Below, in pieces: positions 1 to 12,066 of a stretch of 64,000 nucleotides of DNA (within the stretch, counting starts at the first letter, position 1; every line of letters starts with the position of its first letter). A program made the position numbers and the translations under genes. Source of the stretch: Eutreptiella sp. 'Long Island Sound 2002' (Eukaryota > Euglenozoa > Euglenophyceae > Eutreptiales > Eutreptiaceae); assembly GCA_964036045.1 (NCBI GenBank), contig OZ038380.1, positions 126,400,899 through 126,464,898 on the forward strand. The letters run 5' to 3'. The notes beneath the pieces were generated by a model. That model did not search any database, had not been told where the DNA came from, and saw only the letters and a program-made list of their open reading frames with translations.

Positions 1-390
1 CTTACTCCACCTCCGCACGGGACGTAGCCCCCTCCCCTGTCGCGGGGGAGTGGCGGCTGGAAGCAAGGGGAACCGGGGCCCCGCAGGTCCCCGGACAGGT
101 GGTCCCTGCATCCCGCCCCCCATCCCGCCTCCGTTTCGCACAGGAGCGCACGCCCTCCCCCCACGGCGGGGGAAGGAACCTGGGTCGCATGGGCAGATGG
201 TCCCTCTCACAGCGACGCGCCCCCCCCCCCCCCCCAGTCAGAACGCGGAACCCCCCCCTCGGTCGTTGTCGGCACCCGCCCGGCCAGCGTGACGCCGGCC
301 GAGTGCTCCCTTGCGCCCTGCCCAGGGAGAGCGTGTCTGGCAATTTCTCCCGCCGGCACGTGCTGGGTGCCCTAACAACAACAACAACAA
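1..390 (+). mobile_element. LINE family B, 3' end of a copy cut by the window edge (B0)
   Basis: The stretch matches, base for base over long runs, the 3' ends of the two other B copies at about 23,880-24,252 and 35,100-35,378. All three end in the same CG-rich block, then a (CAA)n run, then (CATA)n. The left part (about 45-115) matches B1 much better than B2, so this is probably another short B1-type copy. It carries no protein domain. Long C runs lie on the sense strand. The 5' part is outside the window. Confidence 0.75.
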
Positions 391-650
391 CAATACATAC
401 ATACATACATACATACATACATACATACGTACATACATACATACATACATACATACATACATACATACATACATACATACATACATACATACATACATAC
501 ATACATACATACATACATACATACATACATACATACATACATACATACATACATACATACATACATACATACATACATACATACATACATACATACATAC
601 ATACATACATACATACATACATACATACATACATACATTCATACATACAG
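391..650. repeat. (CATA)n microsatellite tract 1
   Basis: About 65 near-perfect CATA units with one CGTA and one CATTC variant. It directly follows the (CAA)n end of B0 and directly precedes the 3' end of minus-strand A1. Reading frames of repeated Tyr-Val-Cys-Met or Ile-His-Thr-Tyr across it are artefacts of the repeat. Confidence 0.97.
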
Positions 651-909
651 GATTTGATTTGATTTGATTTGAAAAATCCGCTTTGTTTGGGTTCGGACCA
701 GTCCCCTTCCTGGTTCCACAGCAAGCCTCCCCTACAACCTACACACCGAACACAAAGCAAATCAAATCTCTGAACGAATATGACTTAGCGGTGATGTGAT
801 TGTCGACCCAGGCCACTCCCTTCTCAAAGCACGTGTTATGTCGACTCAGCACATGTGTTTCCCCTTGCCTTTGCCACCTTGCTTACCCATGGATCCTCCT
901 TTGCTTCCC
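651..909 (-). other. A1 3' untranslated region
   Basis: Non-coding DNA between the natural TAA stop of the A polyprotein (910-912) and the pentameric tail at 651-671. It is nearly identical to 11,808-12,066 in A2. The tail differs from the CATA repeat beyond it, so the element seems to have its own 3' repeat and the CATA belongs to the target. Confidence 0.7.
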
Positions 910-2139
910 TTAGCCCCAGAATAGGCATACTGGTATGACCCATAAGACGTGCTGGGAGCCGATGTCGATCTGTGCCTCCCAGAATCTGGCTGATACCTGT
1001 TCGCACGCCCTGAAGAGAGACTGTTGCCAAATTTGCATGTCTAGAACAGGTTTCAGCACAGGCGGGGGAACACCACGGGAGTGAGAGGCATCAGAAATAA
1101 CCCACCCCAGTGACAGACACGACTGCTCTGTCCGCACCATAAAACGCCACAGCTGGAGTCCCGAATCCTGGCGAAGCCCCTCCCATGGCCATTGCACACC
1201 CAGGAGGCACCAATACACACCCTCCCCCCCCAGTCGTCTCCTCATTGCCTCTCTGACGACAGAATGAAGGTTCCCTTGGCATTTGCTGATCCATACGGAG
1301 GGGACTTTCGAGTGCCAGACCGTCATCTTAATCGTCCCCTGGCCACTCACCATAACATGCCCTACGTATCCTTTCCCCCTGACAGACGAGAAAAGAACCC
1401 AGAGCAGGTTGGAGGGAGTGTGAATGTCCAGATGTGCAGCTGGCGTCTGAAACCCCAACAGCACACCTGAGTTCATTCCTGCGGTCCACTGAGAATGAAA
1501 TAGAGGGCACTGAAGCCGGACATCATCTGTATCGTACCCACCGTGTACCACGGCATACGCGCTCTCTAGGACTTGATAAATAAGGATATGTGGTTGACTG
1601 ACACCCAATTTGGAGAGAACCAGCGAAATACCTCTAATTGGCCCTAACCCCAGCCATATGGGCCACACAGGCTTCACTGATTTCGAGGAATCAGATATGG
1701 CGGCTCCCTTTGCAGGATGACACCAGACAATGAACAGACCCGGATATCCCAAAATCTCAACACCCCCCCATCGAAGAGCGATACGGTTACGGGGAATGCC
1801 CGCAGCCCACAGAATTTCGCAGACATGTCCAGACCAAGCAAGAACCCGCACTTTAGTAAATACGCATTCGTGGAATCTATGCTGTGTTACCGAGTGGCAC
1901 CACATGGAGCACAGTGAACATTCCGCTTCTCTGTGCTGCCATTCCCACTGGTTTGCTGACGCATACACACCCCAAGCCCTTATGCGTCCCCAATGCTCTA
2001 TTCCTAATGGCTGCAGCTGCACCCAGCACTTGAGCCCTGAGACCGATTCGGGTAGCACCATGCGCCATGATCTCTCCGGAGGGGCGGGTGAGCAAGAGGA
2101 AGAGACGCCGAGGAGAGCATCATCGGTTTGACTAAGCAA
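910..2139 (-). pseudogene. A1 C-terminal CCHC domain, second (distal) copy of the duplication
   Basis: About 409 codons repeating the C-terminal domain of the A polyprotein. It begins just after the inherited in-frame stop and ends at the natural TAA (910-912), after a C-terminus reading PVCLFWG. The zinc motif is C-S-L-C, nine residues, H, four residues, C, spaced like the C-terminal fingers of other LINE polyproteins, where such fingers are thought to bind nucleic acid. The frame is open throughout, but an upstream stop separates it from the rest of the protein. Confidence 0.75.
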
Positions 2140-2191
2140 ATGTCGTTTGAGGTCGACAATCTATCTGTCACCTTGGAATGGAAGAATGGAA
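914..2191 (-). repeat. 1,278-bp tandem duplication, distal copy
   Basis: Every landmark in 914-2191 recurs exactly 1,278 bp later, with only a few substitutions. The length is 426 codons, so the frame is kept. A2 has a single copy of this segment, so the duplication arose in A1 or its lineage after the two diverged. Confidence 0.95.
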
Positions 2192-3417
2192 CCCCAGAAT
2201 AGGCATACTGGTATGACCCATAAGACGTGCTGGGAGCCGATGTCGATCTGTGCCTCCCAGAATCTGGCTGATACCTGTTCGCACGCCCTGAAGAGAGACT
2301 GTTGCCAAATTTGCATGTCTAGAACAGGTTTCAGCACAGGCGGGGGAACACCACGGGAGTGAGAGGCATCAGAAATAACCCACCCCAGTGACAGACACGA
2401 CTGCTCTGTCCGCACCATAAAACGCCACAGCTGGAGTCCCGAATCCTTGCGAAGCCCCTCCCATGGCCATTGCACACCCAGGAGGCACCAATACACACCC
2501 TCCCCCCCCAGTCGTCTCCTCATTGCCTCTCTGACGACAGAATGAAGGTTCCCTTGGCATTTGCTGATCCATACGGAGGGGACTTTCGAGTGCCAGACCG
2601 TCATCTTAACTGTCCCCTGGCCACTCACCATAACATGCCCTACGTATCCTTTCCCCCTGACAGACGAGAAAAGAACCCAGAGCAGGTTGGAGGGAGTGTG
2701 AATGTCCAGATGTGCAGCTGGCGTCTGAAACCCCAACAGCACACCTGAGTTCATTCCTGCAGTCCACTGAGAATGAAATAGAGGGCACTGAAGCCGGACA
2801 TCATCTGTATCGTACCCACCGTGTACCACGGCATACGCGCTCTCTAGGACTTGATAAATAAGGATATGTGGTTGACTGACACCCAATTTGGAGAGAACCA
2901 GCGAAATACCTCTAATTGGCCCTAACCCCAGCCATATGGGCCACACAGGCTTCACTGATTTCGAGGAATCAGATATGGCGGCTCCCTTTGCAGGATGACA
3001 CCAGACAATGAACAGACCCGGATATCCCAAAATCTCAACACCCCCCCATCGAAGAGCGATACGGTTACGGGGAATGCCCGCAGCCCACAGAATTTCGCAG
3101 ACATGTCCAGACCAAGCAAGAACCCGCACTTTAGTAAATACGCATTCGTGGAATCTATGCTGTGTTACCGAGTGGCACCACATGGAGCACAGTGAACATT
3201 CCGCTTCTCTGTGCTGCCATTCCCACTGGTTTGCTGACGCATACACACCCCAAGCCCTTATGCGTCCCCAATGCTCTATTCCTAATGGCTGCAGCTGCAC
3301 CCAGCACTTGAGCCCTGAGACCGATTCGGGTAGCACCATGCGCCATGATCTCTCCGGAGGGGCGGGTGAGCAAGAGGAAGAGACGCCGAGGAGAGCATCA
3401 TCGGTTTGACTAAGCAA
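2161..3417 (-). pseudogene. A1 C-terminal CCHC domain, first (proximal) copy
   Basis: The same domain as at 910-2139, with the same finger. Its C-terminus does not stop after LFWG but runs on into SILPFQGDR, the residues that normally precede the domain, and then meets TAG. The same TAG lies upstream of both copies; A2 has TTG (Leu) at that codon. The nonsense change therefore came before the duplication. About 418 codons are open. Confidence 0.75.
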
Positions 3418-3469
3418 ATGTCGTTTGAGGTCGACAATCTATCTGTCACCTTGGAATGGAAGAATGGAA
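2192..3469 (-). repeat. 1,278-bp tandem duplication, proximal copy
   Basis: Partner of 914-2191. The junction near 2191/2192 joins the normal C-terminal coding end (CTATTCTGGGG in sense) to the segment that normally precedes the domain (TTCCATTCTTCC). Confidence 0.95.
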
Positions 3470-4032
3470 TCTCTGTCCAGCCATACATCAAGAACTGAGA
3501 CCTCCTGACGCTCACCGCGCGCACCAGCTTTCGCTTCAGAGTCCATTTCTGAGTTGAACGATGATATCCAGTCATCAAGTTCCGTATAGTGCTGTGCTGG
3601 CATCCAACCCATCTGAACCGGAAGATGCGTCAAGACAAAGTGCGCGACAACCCTGTCCATGATTGATGCAGTTTTGTCCGCCATGTCTCTGGACTGTAGC
3701 GACTGCACAACTGACAAACAGTCAGACCACACCCAGATTTCTGTTAAGCACACGCCATGGGAGGAGACCAATTCGGCAATGGCAACGACCGCAGAGACAA
3801 CAACAGAGGCTTCTACCAATTTGGTGCTGAGACCAATAGCAGAGAGGGATACACTGTATTCCAGCCACACATGACCCTGACCGTCCACAACTTTTGCCGC
3901 TCCCCCCCAGCAATCCTTGAGGCTTGCATCACCAAAAACATACAAAACCGTAGGAAAGGCATCCCCCCAAGGCGGTTTCACACACCACTTAGCCCCTTGA
4001 CCCGACCCGGGTTTGCGAAACTGAATGCCCAA
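3439..4032 (-). pseudogene. A1 RNase H domain
   Basis: About 197 codons carrying an RNase H of the LINE type: first acid in YVFGDAS, second in LVEASVVVSAVVAI, third in VWSDCLSVVQSL, and a late HYTE...NSEMDSEAKAG block. In A2 the late block reads QHDTE. In related LINEs this domain degrades the RNA of the RNA:DNA hybrid after reverse transcription. A stop upstream separates it from the reverse transcriptase thumb, and a TAG after QGDR separates it from the CCHC domain. Confidence 0.8.
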
Positions 4033-4047
4033 GCTTTGGAGCCTCGA

Positions 4048-4389
4048 CTAAATGCGCTGAGAGTCGCTGTCAAAGCGATGTAGGCACGGGTTCGACCAGT
4101 GTGGCCACGCAGATTGGGCCAGCAGGGCGTTGGGCCCATTTAGAGACTTAAACAGTTCATTGATGACTGTGACCCAAAGGACATGATCTGGGGCAGCTTT
4201 TCCTAGAATGGAAACTATGCAGGCACGTGGAGTATTGGGAGCCAACCCAAAGACCAGTCCGTACACCCTGCATATGGACCCCGTCATCGAACTGATTTGC
4301 ACGTCCGTTGGCACATTCACACAGCAGCGAAACACAAGCCTGTTGACTACAAGTCCTTCTATCACAGTGTGTGCCACACCCACCGACAC
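4048..4389 (-). pseudogene. A1 reverse transcriptase thumb/connection segment
   Basis: About 113 codons homologous to the A2 segment at about 13,930-14,270. It lies between the YVDD palm and RNase H and is split from both by small lesions. It contains the conserved SVGVAHTVIEGLVVNRLVFRC-type stretch. It has no function of its own. Confidence 0.65.
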
Positions 4390-4398
4390 GGGCCACCC

Positions 4399-4881
4399 TC
4401 ACAGCCTGCTGATGACCGATCGAGACCACCTTGTAATGACTTTTTTGATGGTAGGGAACCCTCCTAAAATATTAGCGTTTCCCCCCAGGAATTTTATGTG
4501 TTGGTGTCTACTGGTGGACCACACTGGCTTGTCGTCCCAGACGACCGATTTGTTGACACTGCAGACTGAGCCTTGTTTGACCTGAAGTACTTGAACGTTC
4601 ATTTTGGAGCTATTGTTGCGTTGTCCGACGCAGTCAATAATAACACGAAGGTGGTCGGCCACTCGCTGTCTGTCGTCTATGCTAGAAAACCCCACTGTGT
4701 CGTCTACATAGCCCAGAGAAGCAATCATTTCTACCGAGGGAGGAACACATACGGGAACCCCAACCCCTAGTTGACGCATGGCAAGATGTATCAAATTAAC
4801 CGCAAGTATGTAAAAAAGTGGATCTAAACCCCCCCCTTGAAGGACACCCTCCACTTGACAATACGACTCTGATAGGCCCAA
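4399..4881 (-). pseudogene. A1 reverse transcriptase palm with YVDD box
   Basis: About 160 codons. The N-terminal part reads GVLQGGGLDPLFYILAVN, a good LINE motif B, followed by SLGYVDDTVGF, motif C, with the two catalytic Asp. Motif A lies in another frame upstream, so a 1-nt shift near 4885-4890 separates them. A2 has the same shift. The G run encoding the Gly triplet is 8 nt here and 9 nt in A2. Confidence 0.85.
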
Positions 4882-6412
4882 GGGCAGAAACTACGTATTG
4901 CCTGAAGGACATGTAGTGATGAACCACTTCATGCACAACGCCACGTAAAAACACATACGTATCAGTAGCCCTCAGAATGGCTTGCCTGTTGATTTCATCA
5001 AAGGCACCAGAGAAATCCAAAAACATCGTCGTAACATCACCTCGCACCGCCAGGGATTGGGTGATCACTGTGTGTAGCATGCGGCGCAGGGCATGTGCGG
5101 AAGACCCTTTAAACCCTGCATACTGTCTACAACCAGACTCACTTGGTGCTGTGGCCAGCTCAATCAAAGGGGCATACATTTTAGCCTGTATGCGAAATAG
5201 GGCTGAGAGAAGTTTAATAGGTCTAGTATTGACATTGACATTGTCACCCGCAGATTTTTTTAGCGTAAGGTGTAGAGCCGAGAAAACCTCCAAAGGCCAC
5301 CGATCAAAGGGAAGTCTGAGTATCTGAGTCACTCGGAAGATGGACGCCAGCCCCATCCATTTCACTAGATTTGGTATAAAACCATCAACCCCTGCCGTCG
5401 CACTGGTCAGTTTGTGCCGGATACGCAACAGGGACTCTACTGAGACCTGCATCACTTGTGAGAGAATCAGGTACCTGCGGGCCTCGATTGCAACAGGGGT
5501 GAGGTGCAACACATACCTGTGGCGCATGACACACTGAACCCACTCAGGAGGAACAATAGTGGAACGCACAGGGTATTTCAGGACACACTCCCTGGGCAAC
5601 ACCTGCAGGATGTCCCTACCCGTCACCAGAGATTGAGAGGATGTGTCCGTTACCTGATGTAACGCAATGAACGGGTTTGCTGCTTGTAACTTCAGCACCT
5701 TCATGGTTCGCCCCGTGAGACCTGTTCCTGACACAGCTTTCCAGTCACTAATCACCGTAGACCAATATTTGGAGGACAATCTGAACTCTAGGGAGCGCTG
5801 CACTCTCCAGCCCTGGCCGACTGCAATGGCCTTGAGAGACGCAACTACTGATTTCAGCTCCGAGTGGACCTCTTCAGATTTAGGACTACTCACCACATGG
5901 TTGACGACTGAGATACACTCTTTATAGGCCTGCAGCCAGCTAGACGCATCACTGATGCCGAGACTCATGGCTTCCATGAGATTGGAAAAAATCACTCTGC
6001 TGTCATGGTCCCAATTGCGAGGTTCAACTGGGCGCATCAGAGATCCTGTGGCTCCTGCCTTTGCTGTCTGACACCCTTGAATCCAAACAACTGGGTGGTC
6101 GCCAACCTCTCTCAGCCACATACCGCAGGATTGCCCCGAGACTCCTTTTATAATGCAAAAGTCCTTGGGAAGATGAACCCTCCCCTGCATGAACGCAACT
6201 CGGGCACCCAGAAACTTAAGAAGGGCAACTGACAATTTATGTGTGCGGAAGCCCCTATTCCAGTCACCCCCCACGATGAGCCACGACACTGGTAGCTGTT
6301 GGAGACCGAAAATCAGATGCACCAACTGTTGATTGTATAACAGTTCGTCATACCTCTGTGCCATGTGGACGCTACCCAGGACCCCCAAGCCCCAGGCATT
6401 GTGGACCACCAC
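4796..6412 (-). pseudogene. A1 endonuclease C-terminal part and reverse transcriptase fingers
   Basis: About 538 codons. Near the start SWLIVGGDWNRG is the G-D-x-N box of an AP-type endonuclease and GDHPVVWIQG its terminal D-H box. Further on come TAGVDGFIPNLVKW, TRPIKLLSALFRIQAK and FLDFSGAFDEINRQAIL, the motif A with the first catalytic Asp. A nonsense codon near 6,460 (TGA where A2 has TGG) cuts it from the upstream frame. Confidence 0.85.
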
Positions 6413-6457
6413 AAGAAAAGAGTGGTTAGTATCCAGAAGAACAGTTTTGCACTGTGC

Positions 6458-8539
6458 TCAGGATGACAAAACCCAGACTTCTAGGCCTTTACCAACATCG
6501 CAGTGATCAGAGGAGCGATGCCAAAAGCCATCAATGTGTCTCCTGTCTAGCTTTTTCACTGAGCCCCAGGTTTCTTGAATGAACAGCACCTTGGCATCTG
6601 AGGTGACACACATCTCAACCACTTCATCCCATATGGTCCTGCGTATTTCTACTGACCTATTTAACCCCTGAACATTAGCAGACAGGCAGCCCCACGGCAA
6701 GGCAACAGGGGTGGCAGACTCAGGAATAGGAATGGAGCTCCACGCTTGCACTTCATAGTAGTGCAACGACCAATGAGGGGGGGTCCAATTGAGCCAGACA
6801 TGTAACATCAGGACACATTCCTGCGGGACGCATCGACACAGAACCTTTCCTGTCCGCCATCCCCGAGACAGAGGATCCCACTCAGTCACTCTGCAGACAT
6901 CCTGCCACCACCCAGCAGTGTCATCCACAATCTCTTTGCGGTGTCTTGCCACTGCCTTTCCTGACTTGACTAGCACTTGGTGCTGTCGTCCCCATTGTAA
7001 AGAAATGACCACCACCCAAAGGGGAAGAACACACTCCGGTTCAACAAAATTCACAGGGACTGGGGCCGCCAACAGGCCCATCCGGCCCAAAACAACTGCA
7101 TTGGCACACATGTGAAATTTAGTATCGCCACACGCCACGGTTGCTGACCTTACGAGGGTAGCATCCGCAGGTGATGAGGGAACACCGAGCAAAGCCACGT
7201 GTCTGGACCCCACCGTTTCTACCTTCTTAGTTAAGCCTGTCCATTGAGGACTCATGATGCGGCAAACTGACACTTTTCGATCACCGCATATCAAAACCCG
7301 ATGGTGTTCAGCATCACTGCGCTCAACAGTAGGAGGGGGAACCCCGTCACTGGCCAACCGACCCCATGATGCGTCAAGGCCTAGGGCAATTGAGGACACT
7401 TTAGAGTAGTCCCCCGTTTTTAGCTTCTTACGCACTTTGTTGACCTTGGTAAGCGTTTTGCGTTTTGAAAACTCCTCAGCCGCCCATTCAGGCACGTCGT
7501 AGAACCTATGATCTCTGTGTTTCACTGCTAGTTCTACACACTCCTTAGCCGAGACCCGGTGTTCCGGTGAGTCGTCATCCTCTCCTATCATGGTAGATTT
7601 TACTGCGGCATCGTAAACTTTGGACACACCCCAGATGGCGTGAGCAGACACAACCTCCCTGAGTTCATCAGGCATTCCAGGCGGGGGAGAATGGAATCTA
7701 ATGATCCCCCCTAACTCTCGTTGAAAGCCCCTACCCCACATGGACATGAAGGCATGAGAGGGGGAGAAGGGCGGAAAGAGACACCACACCGGGGATTGCA
7801 TTTTGGACGGCGAGAGAAACAGACCTGAAACAGGTGTACTCACTGGAGCCTCTTTGGCAGGCGCATGCTGAGGAATATGAGAGCCAATTTTTCGCAGTCC
7901 TTCAACCAGTTGTAATTCCTTCACCTCAATGAGGTCTGAGCGGCCCAATGGGTCCCTGGATGCTCTGATGCGCAAGCTGTCGCGGTACTTACCTCCCAGA
8001 ATGGGATCTAGTCTGCTGGACGGAACAAACATGACAACCTCACCAAATTGGGACAGCATGTCCCGATAGACTCTGTAGTCGAGAGACAACTGACCGAAGG
8101 CAACTTCACAACCCAAAAAGGAGTCAAGGGCATCAGTATGTTCAAACCCAGTGAGCAGAATAGGTTTTAAACGATCCGTGGTGGACTGCGACTTCTCAAC
8201 AATAACTTTGCCCAGCCCAGACCCAGCTTGCCATTGTTGTACCGGCGGTGAAACATTATCATAGATGGAGGCACTAGCCTGTCGTGGCTCAGCGGAGTTA
8301 CTGCCCTGTGCAGTGGAAGCCGTTTCATCCAGCGTTAGTGCCCTGACTACTCCCTCTACCCGCGGTTTCTTGGACTTTTTTGGCTTGGACGGAGAGGGCT
8401 TGGACGCATCTGCACCTGAAGAAGGACTGGAAATAACGTTGCGTTTTCTATTAGCCTCTGCAGCTAGTTTGGCTTGCAGGCGATGCCCTTCTTCTTCTGC
8501 CTGCCTAAGAGGACGCATCCACTTGAGCAACGCTACCAT
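6458..8539 (-). pseudogene. A1 N-terminal extension and endonuclease N-terminal part
   Basis: About 693 codons. The first 60 or so residues end in a lysine/proline cluster (SKPKKSKKPR) that could be a nuclear localisation signal. The middle is unlike any family I recognise. The end reads LSANVQGLNRSVEIRR and VLFIQETWG, the Asn and Glu boxes of an AP-type endonuclease that would nick the target. At about 7,927 this copy has GAG (Glu) where A2 has a stop, which shows the N-terminal region and the endonuclease were one frame. Confidence 0.8.
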
Positions 8540-8574
8540 GACACCCTTCCAGAACCTGCCCTCAACCGGTGTGA

Positions 8575-9519
8575 CTACTTCAACCTCAGCAAAATATTAC
8601 TCCTGATCCCCGAGGCTGCCAACAGCAAAACTTCAACAGGAACATCCTCACTGTCCATCTCAGCAACCAAGGACTGAAGTTTATCTTCCTCATTGATCGA
8701 AAGATCATCAACAGTGTTGACCAGGGAGATAGCACCCAAGACATTAGCGGACTCCGAACCTTGTTCCTGCGGGACTACGTCTGTGGGTTGATGTGGAGCT
8801 TCTGAGAGAGCGTCGGATTCACTAAAAATTTCCTTGTAAAAGGCTGACCAGATAGAGCGAAGTTCGGACTTGGCATTGAGACGTGCAGTGCTCCATTCGG
8901 TAAGCATGGGTCTGTCTGAGACTTTTGCAATGGTGGCCAGCATGGCATCCAAAAGGGAGTATTTTGAGGAGATGTTTGAGAAGCTTTCCGGTATTCTCTT
9001 GGATTTGACAACCTGGCGGCAGATGTCCTTCTCAGCACCATCCGGCAACTTGCCCACCAAGGAACTCCAGGAATTAGTCTCGATATCGGGACGCAGTTTG
9101 AGGACCTCATCCAACACAGTGTTGTCAATGGACCCGGCCAGAATACACATTGTCATGATCCTGGCCCTGACGCTGTCTGGTTGAACCCACAGGCCCACCG
9201 GTTCTTCTACAGGGTCCCCATGAGTGGGTGACCATCGCAATTTTGTAGGGGTGCCCCCTTTTTGAATGTGACCAAACTCCAGAGAAATAGTTGTCATGGG
9301 GCTGAACATGTGGAGTGGAGAGAAAACCAAAAAGATTACCTCCGTGGGACTGGTACAGGCACCGATACTCACTATCTGCATGCCCCTGGGCCTCAGGCAG
9401 TTGCGCTCTGTCTGGCATACCCCACACTTCCCACAGACGCCGATACTCACTATCTGCGCGTCATAGATGCTGTCATTGTCGGGTGGAATTACCCTGCGAG
9501 TGATATCAGCTTTTGTCAT
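8575..9519 (-). pseudogene. A1 N-terminal segment of the polyprotein
   Basis: About 314 codons from the probable start (MTKADITRR) to a frameshift near 8,575, where A1 lacks one base found in A2. Apart from a Cys-rich beginning with a doubled QIVSIG motif I recognise no domain. Its position suggests an ORF1-like role such as RNA binding, but that is inference only. Confidence 0.6.
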
Positions 9520-11616
9520 TCTGGGACGTTGGTACTCACTATCTGCACGTCACGACAAATCAGAATTGTAACGGCTTGACTATGATTCAATCACACACGG
9601 CCCCCACTTCCTAGTTACCTCCTTTCCTGATTCGTGTCCCATACCTCCATACCTTGCCCTCCCAACAGCCTAACGGCGGACGCAGACAACTGACGACCAA
9701 CAATGAAAGTGAGGAAAAACCAAGCGCTATAGGCCCGTAGGCTCCTGAAGGGTGTGAAGAACCGCATCAGGCAGTCGCGCAAATGAAAAACAAAACACAA
9801 TGACAACCCGTGCCCTTGACTGCTGACAGACTTTTCTGGCTGACGCTGTCTATGTCATCACCGCATGAGAAACCAGAAGCAATCTGGAAACTGTTCCCAG
9901 TGTCTGTAATAGGTGCAGCAGCTCGCAGAAAAAATAAATTTTTCCGAGTTGTTATCTACTCCCTGACCTGTCACAGTCAAATGTGTGGAAGCCGAAGCTT
10001 GGGGGCAGGCAAGGAGGGGGTTGCCCTGGCGGGGAGGGCAGAGAGGATCTTACAGCTTTTTATCTTTAGAACCCATGACGCTCTTTCAGACCTCTTGGTT
10101 GCCCAGGTGTCCTCTCTTCCCCCCCCTGTAGGGCTGAAACTGAACCCTGGCTACCCGGGCACGCAGCCTACACGCAGCACACTTTAACTCAGAAATAATT
10201 GTCCCAGATGAAAATGAAAACGAAAATTTTTTTGAAAGCGGCGCTGCCTGCGGCCCCCAAAAAATAGATAAATTGTGAGATACTCACTCGGGGAAGAGGT
10301 CAAGAGCGTGTGGGGGGTTAATGGGACTTGTTCTGCCTACACATGGTCTACGTCTCCGGGTCCCCCCATGACAGGGGGGCCTTTATCGTGATGGAACTAT
10401 CAGTCTGGAGCCCCAGTCTTCTGTGGATGCAAAACGAGCAGGAAGGGAGGAGCAGACCCGTGATCCTATGGGTGAGAGGGGAGAAGGGGGTAACATAACT
10501 GAGATTCATCTGCAGAGTCCGACATTGTGCGGCGGACATGTTGCTACAAAATAAAAACCGACATTGTTGTACCGCTGCTCCCAGGGGGAGAGGCCAGCGG
10601 TGCTGTACATCGTCTGCCGGCGGGGCAGGGGTCACCCCGGTGCCGTCTCCACCTCCAGCGACCCCTGTGATAAATCCGTCCCCAGCCCAGACCCGGACAT
10701 CTGGGAGGGGAACCCATCCACCATTTGAATCGATGTATGAGTCTGGTTGAACATCCAGCTCTGCTCCTATTTAGGTTGTGTGATGGCTGTGACACCTGCT
10801 GTCACGGTTGCCCCGCATTGCATCGCAGGGCGGGACCGGTAGCCCCCCGTGACAGCAGATCGCTGGCCGAAGGCCATGACTTTGCAGTTTTATTTCACTG
10901 ACTATGATGAAGTGACTGATTCCCAGACACTTCACAGTTTGTACCCCTAATTGAAGCTCCAGAGGAATGTGAGCTGAGGTAGTAATCAAGCAAGAGGCAA
11001 AGCAACAGAAGCAACCCCCCCCACACGACAACCAGGGGACCCGCCACCGTGCACTGCTGACCCGCATCTTCCCGAGACACGGCACCGCGCTCAATGGCAG
11101 AGGCCAGAGGCTGAAGTGGAGGGAGGGTGTTGTTCTTAGGGTGCTCCAGATGGATCCCAAGTATGAATCCCCGATCGTATCCCAGGTGGAATACCAGTGT
11201 GATCCCAAGATACCACCCTGATTGTACCCCACCTTTTTGATCTTCTGATCCCCATGTACGTACCCCAGTTAGAACCCCAGGTTGAATACCCCATTGACCA
11301 CCTGATATTCCCACGATAGAACCCCAGGGAGATGAACTCCTGCTTGATGAATTCTCCTCTGAGCCCCCCCAACAGGGAGGCGTCCGACTGACTCCTAGTC
11401 TCGCTCCGACATCATATTCTGTCGAAACCTGAAAAGGAGTAGAAACCGTAATGGATGGTATCCTACCTACTTGGAGAGAGGAGCAGGAGCCCCTATTATT
11501 GTAACTATACCTGAACCCTTTCCCTGACTACTACTTCTGTCTACCCTGATGTCGTTGATTGTTGAACACTCCTACCTTTACCCTGTGAGGCATCGAAGAT
11601 GTGGAACAGGTTAAGG
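9520..11616 (-). other. A1 5' leader region
   Basis: About 2.1 kb upstream of the presumed start, nearly identical to 19,394-21,496. No convincing gene: open frames of 60-155 codons are low-complexity. It holds a 12-bp inverted repeat (10,796-10,807 with 10,847-10,858) and a stretch at about 11,145-11,330 with regularly spaced GGGG/GGGA runs on the sense strand. An internal promoter is expected here for a LINE, but no site can be named. Confidence 0.6.
10796..10858 (-). promoter_or_regulatory. 12-bp inverted repeat in the A1 leader
   Basis: CTGCTGTCACGG at 10,796-10,807 pairs perfectly with CCGTGACAGCAG at 10,847-10,858 across a 39-nt loop. A2 keeps both arms at about 20,669-20,731. A leader hairpin or a dimeric protein site are both possible; function unknown. 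Confidence 0.5.
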
Positions 11617-11617
11617 A

Positions 11618-11648
<31 letters not shown>

Positions 11649-11807
11649 CATACATACATACATACATACATACATACATACATACATACATACATACATA
11701 CATACATACATACATACATACATACATACATACATACATACATACATACATACATACATACATACATACATACATACATACATACATACATACATACATA
11801 CATACAT
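11617..11807. repeat. (CATA)n microsatellite tract 2
   Basis: About 47 perfect CATA units between the 5' end of A1 (left) and the 3' end of A2 (right). It shows that both A copies are bounded by the same tetranucleotide. Confidence 0.97.
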
Positions 11808-12066
11808 CATTTGATTCGATTTGATTTGAAAAATCCGCTTTGTTTGGGTTCGGACCAATCCCCTTCCTAGTTCCACAGCAAGCCTCCCCTACAACCTACA
11901 CACTGAACACAAAGCAAATCAAATCTCTGAACGAATGTGACTTAGCAAGGATGTGACTGTCGACCCAGGCCACTCCCTTCTGAAAGCACGTGTTATGTCG
12001 ACTCAGTACATGTGTTTCCCCTTGCCTTTGCCACCCTGCTTACCCATGGATCCTCCTTTGCTTCCC
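11808..12066 (-). other. A2 3' untranslated region
   Basis: Counterpart of 651-909. It starts after the ancestral TAA (12,067-12,069) and ends in degenerate GATTT pentamers next to the CATA tract. Confidence 0.7.

Larger units (their letters stand above)
651..11616 (-). mobile_element. LINE family A, copy 1 (A1), full-length but inactive
   Basis: A minus-strand non-LTR retrotransposon of about 10.97 kb. Its 3' end (left side) closes with four GATTT pentamers as read on the plus strand, then meets the CATA tract. Its 5' end (right side) meets the next CATA tract at the same base as in A2. Order in the sense direction: a 2.1-kb leader, a roughly 940-residue N-terminal region, AP endonuclease, reverse transcriptase, RNase H, CCHC finger and a short 3' UTR. 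Apart from a 1,278-bp duplication it is collinear with A2 and very similar to it. It holds several frameshifts and stops. No LTRs are seen. Confidence 0.9.

Noticed and set aside
391-650. Long frames of Tyr-Val-Cys-Met and Ile-His-Thr-Tyr repeats
   Set aside because: A tetranucleotide repeat without stops is open in all phases on both strands; the same frames appear at every CATA tract.
9615-10187. Small frames in the A leaders on either strand (60-125 codons)
   Set aside because: Conserved between A1 and A2 only as far as the DNA is, without domain or good start context.
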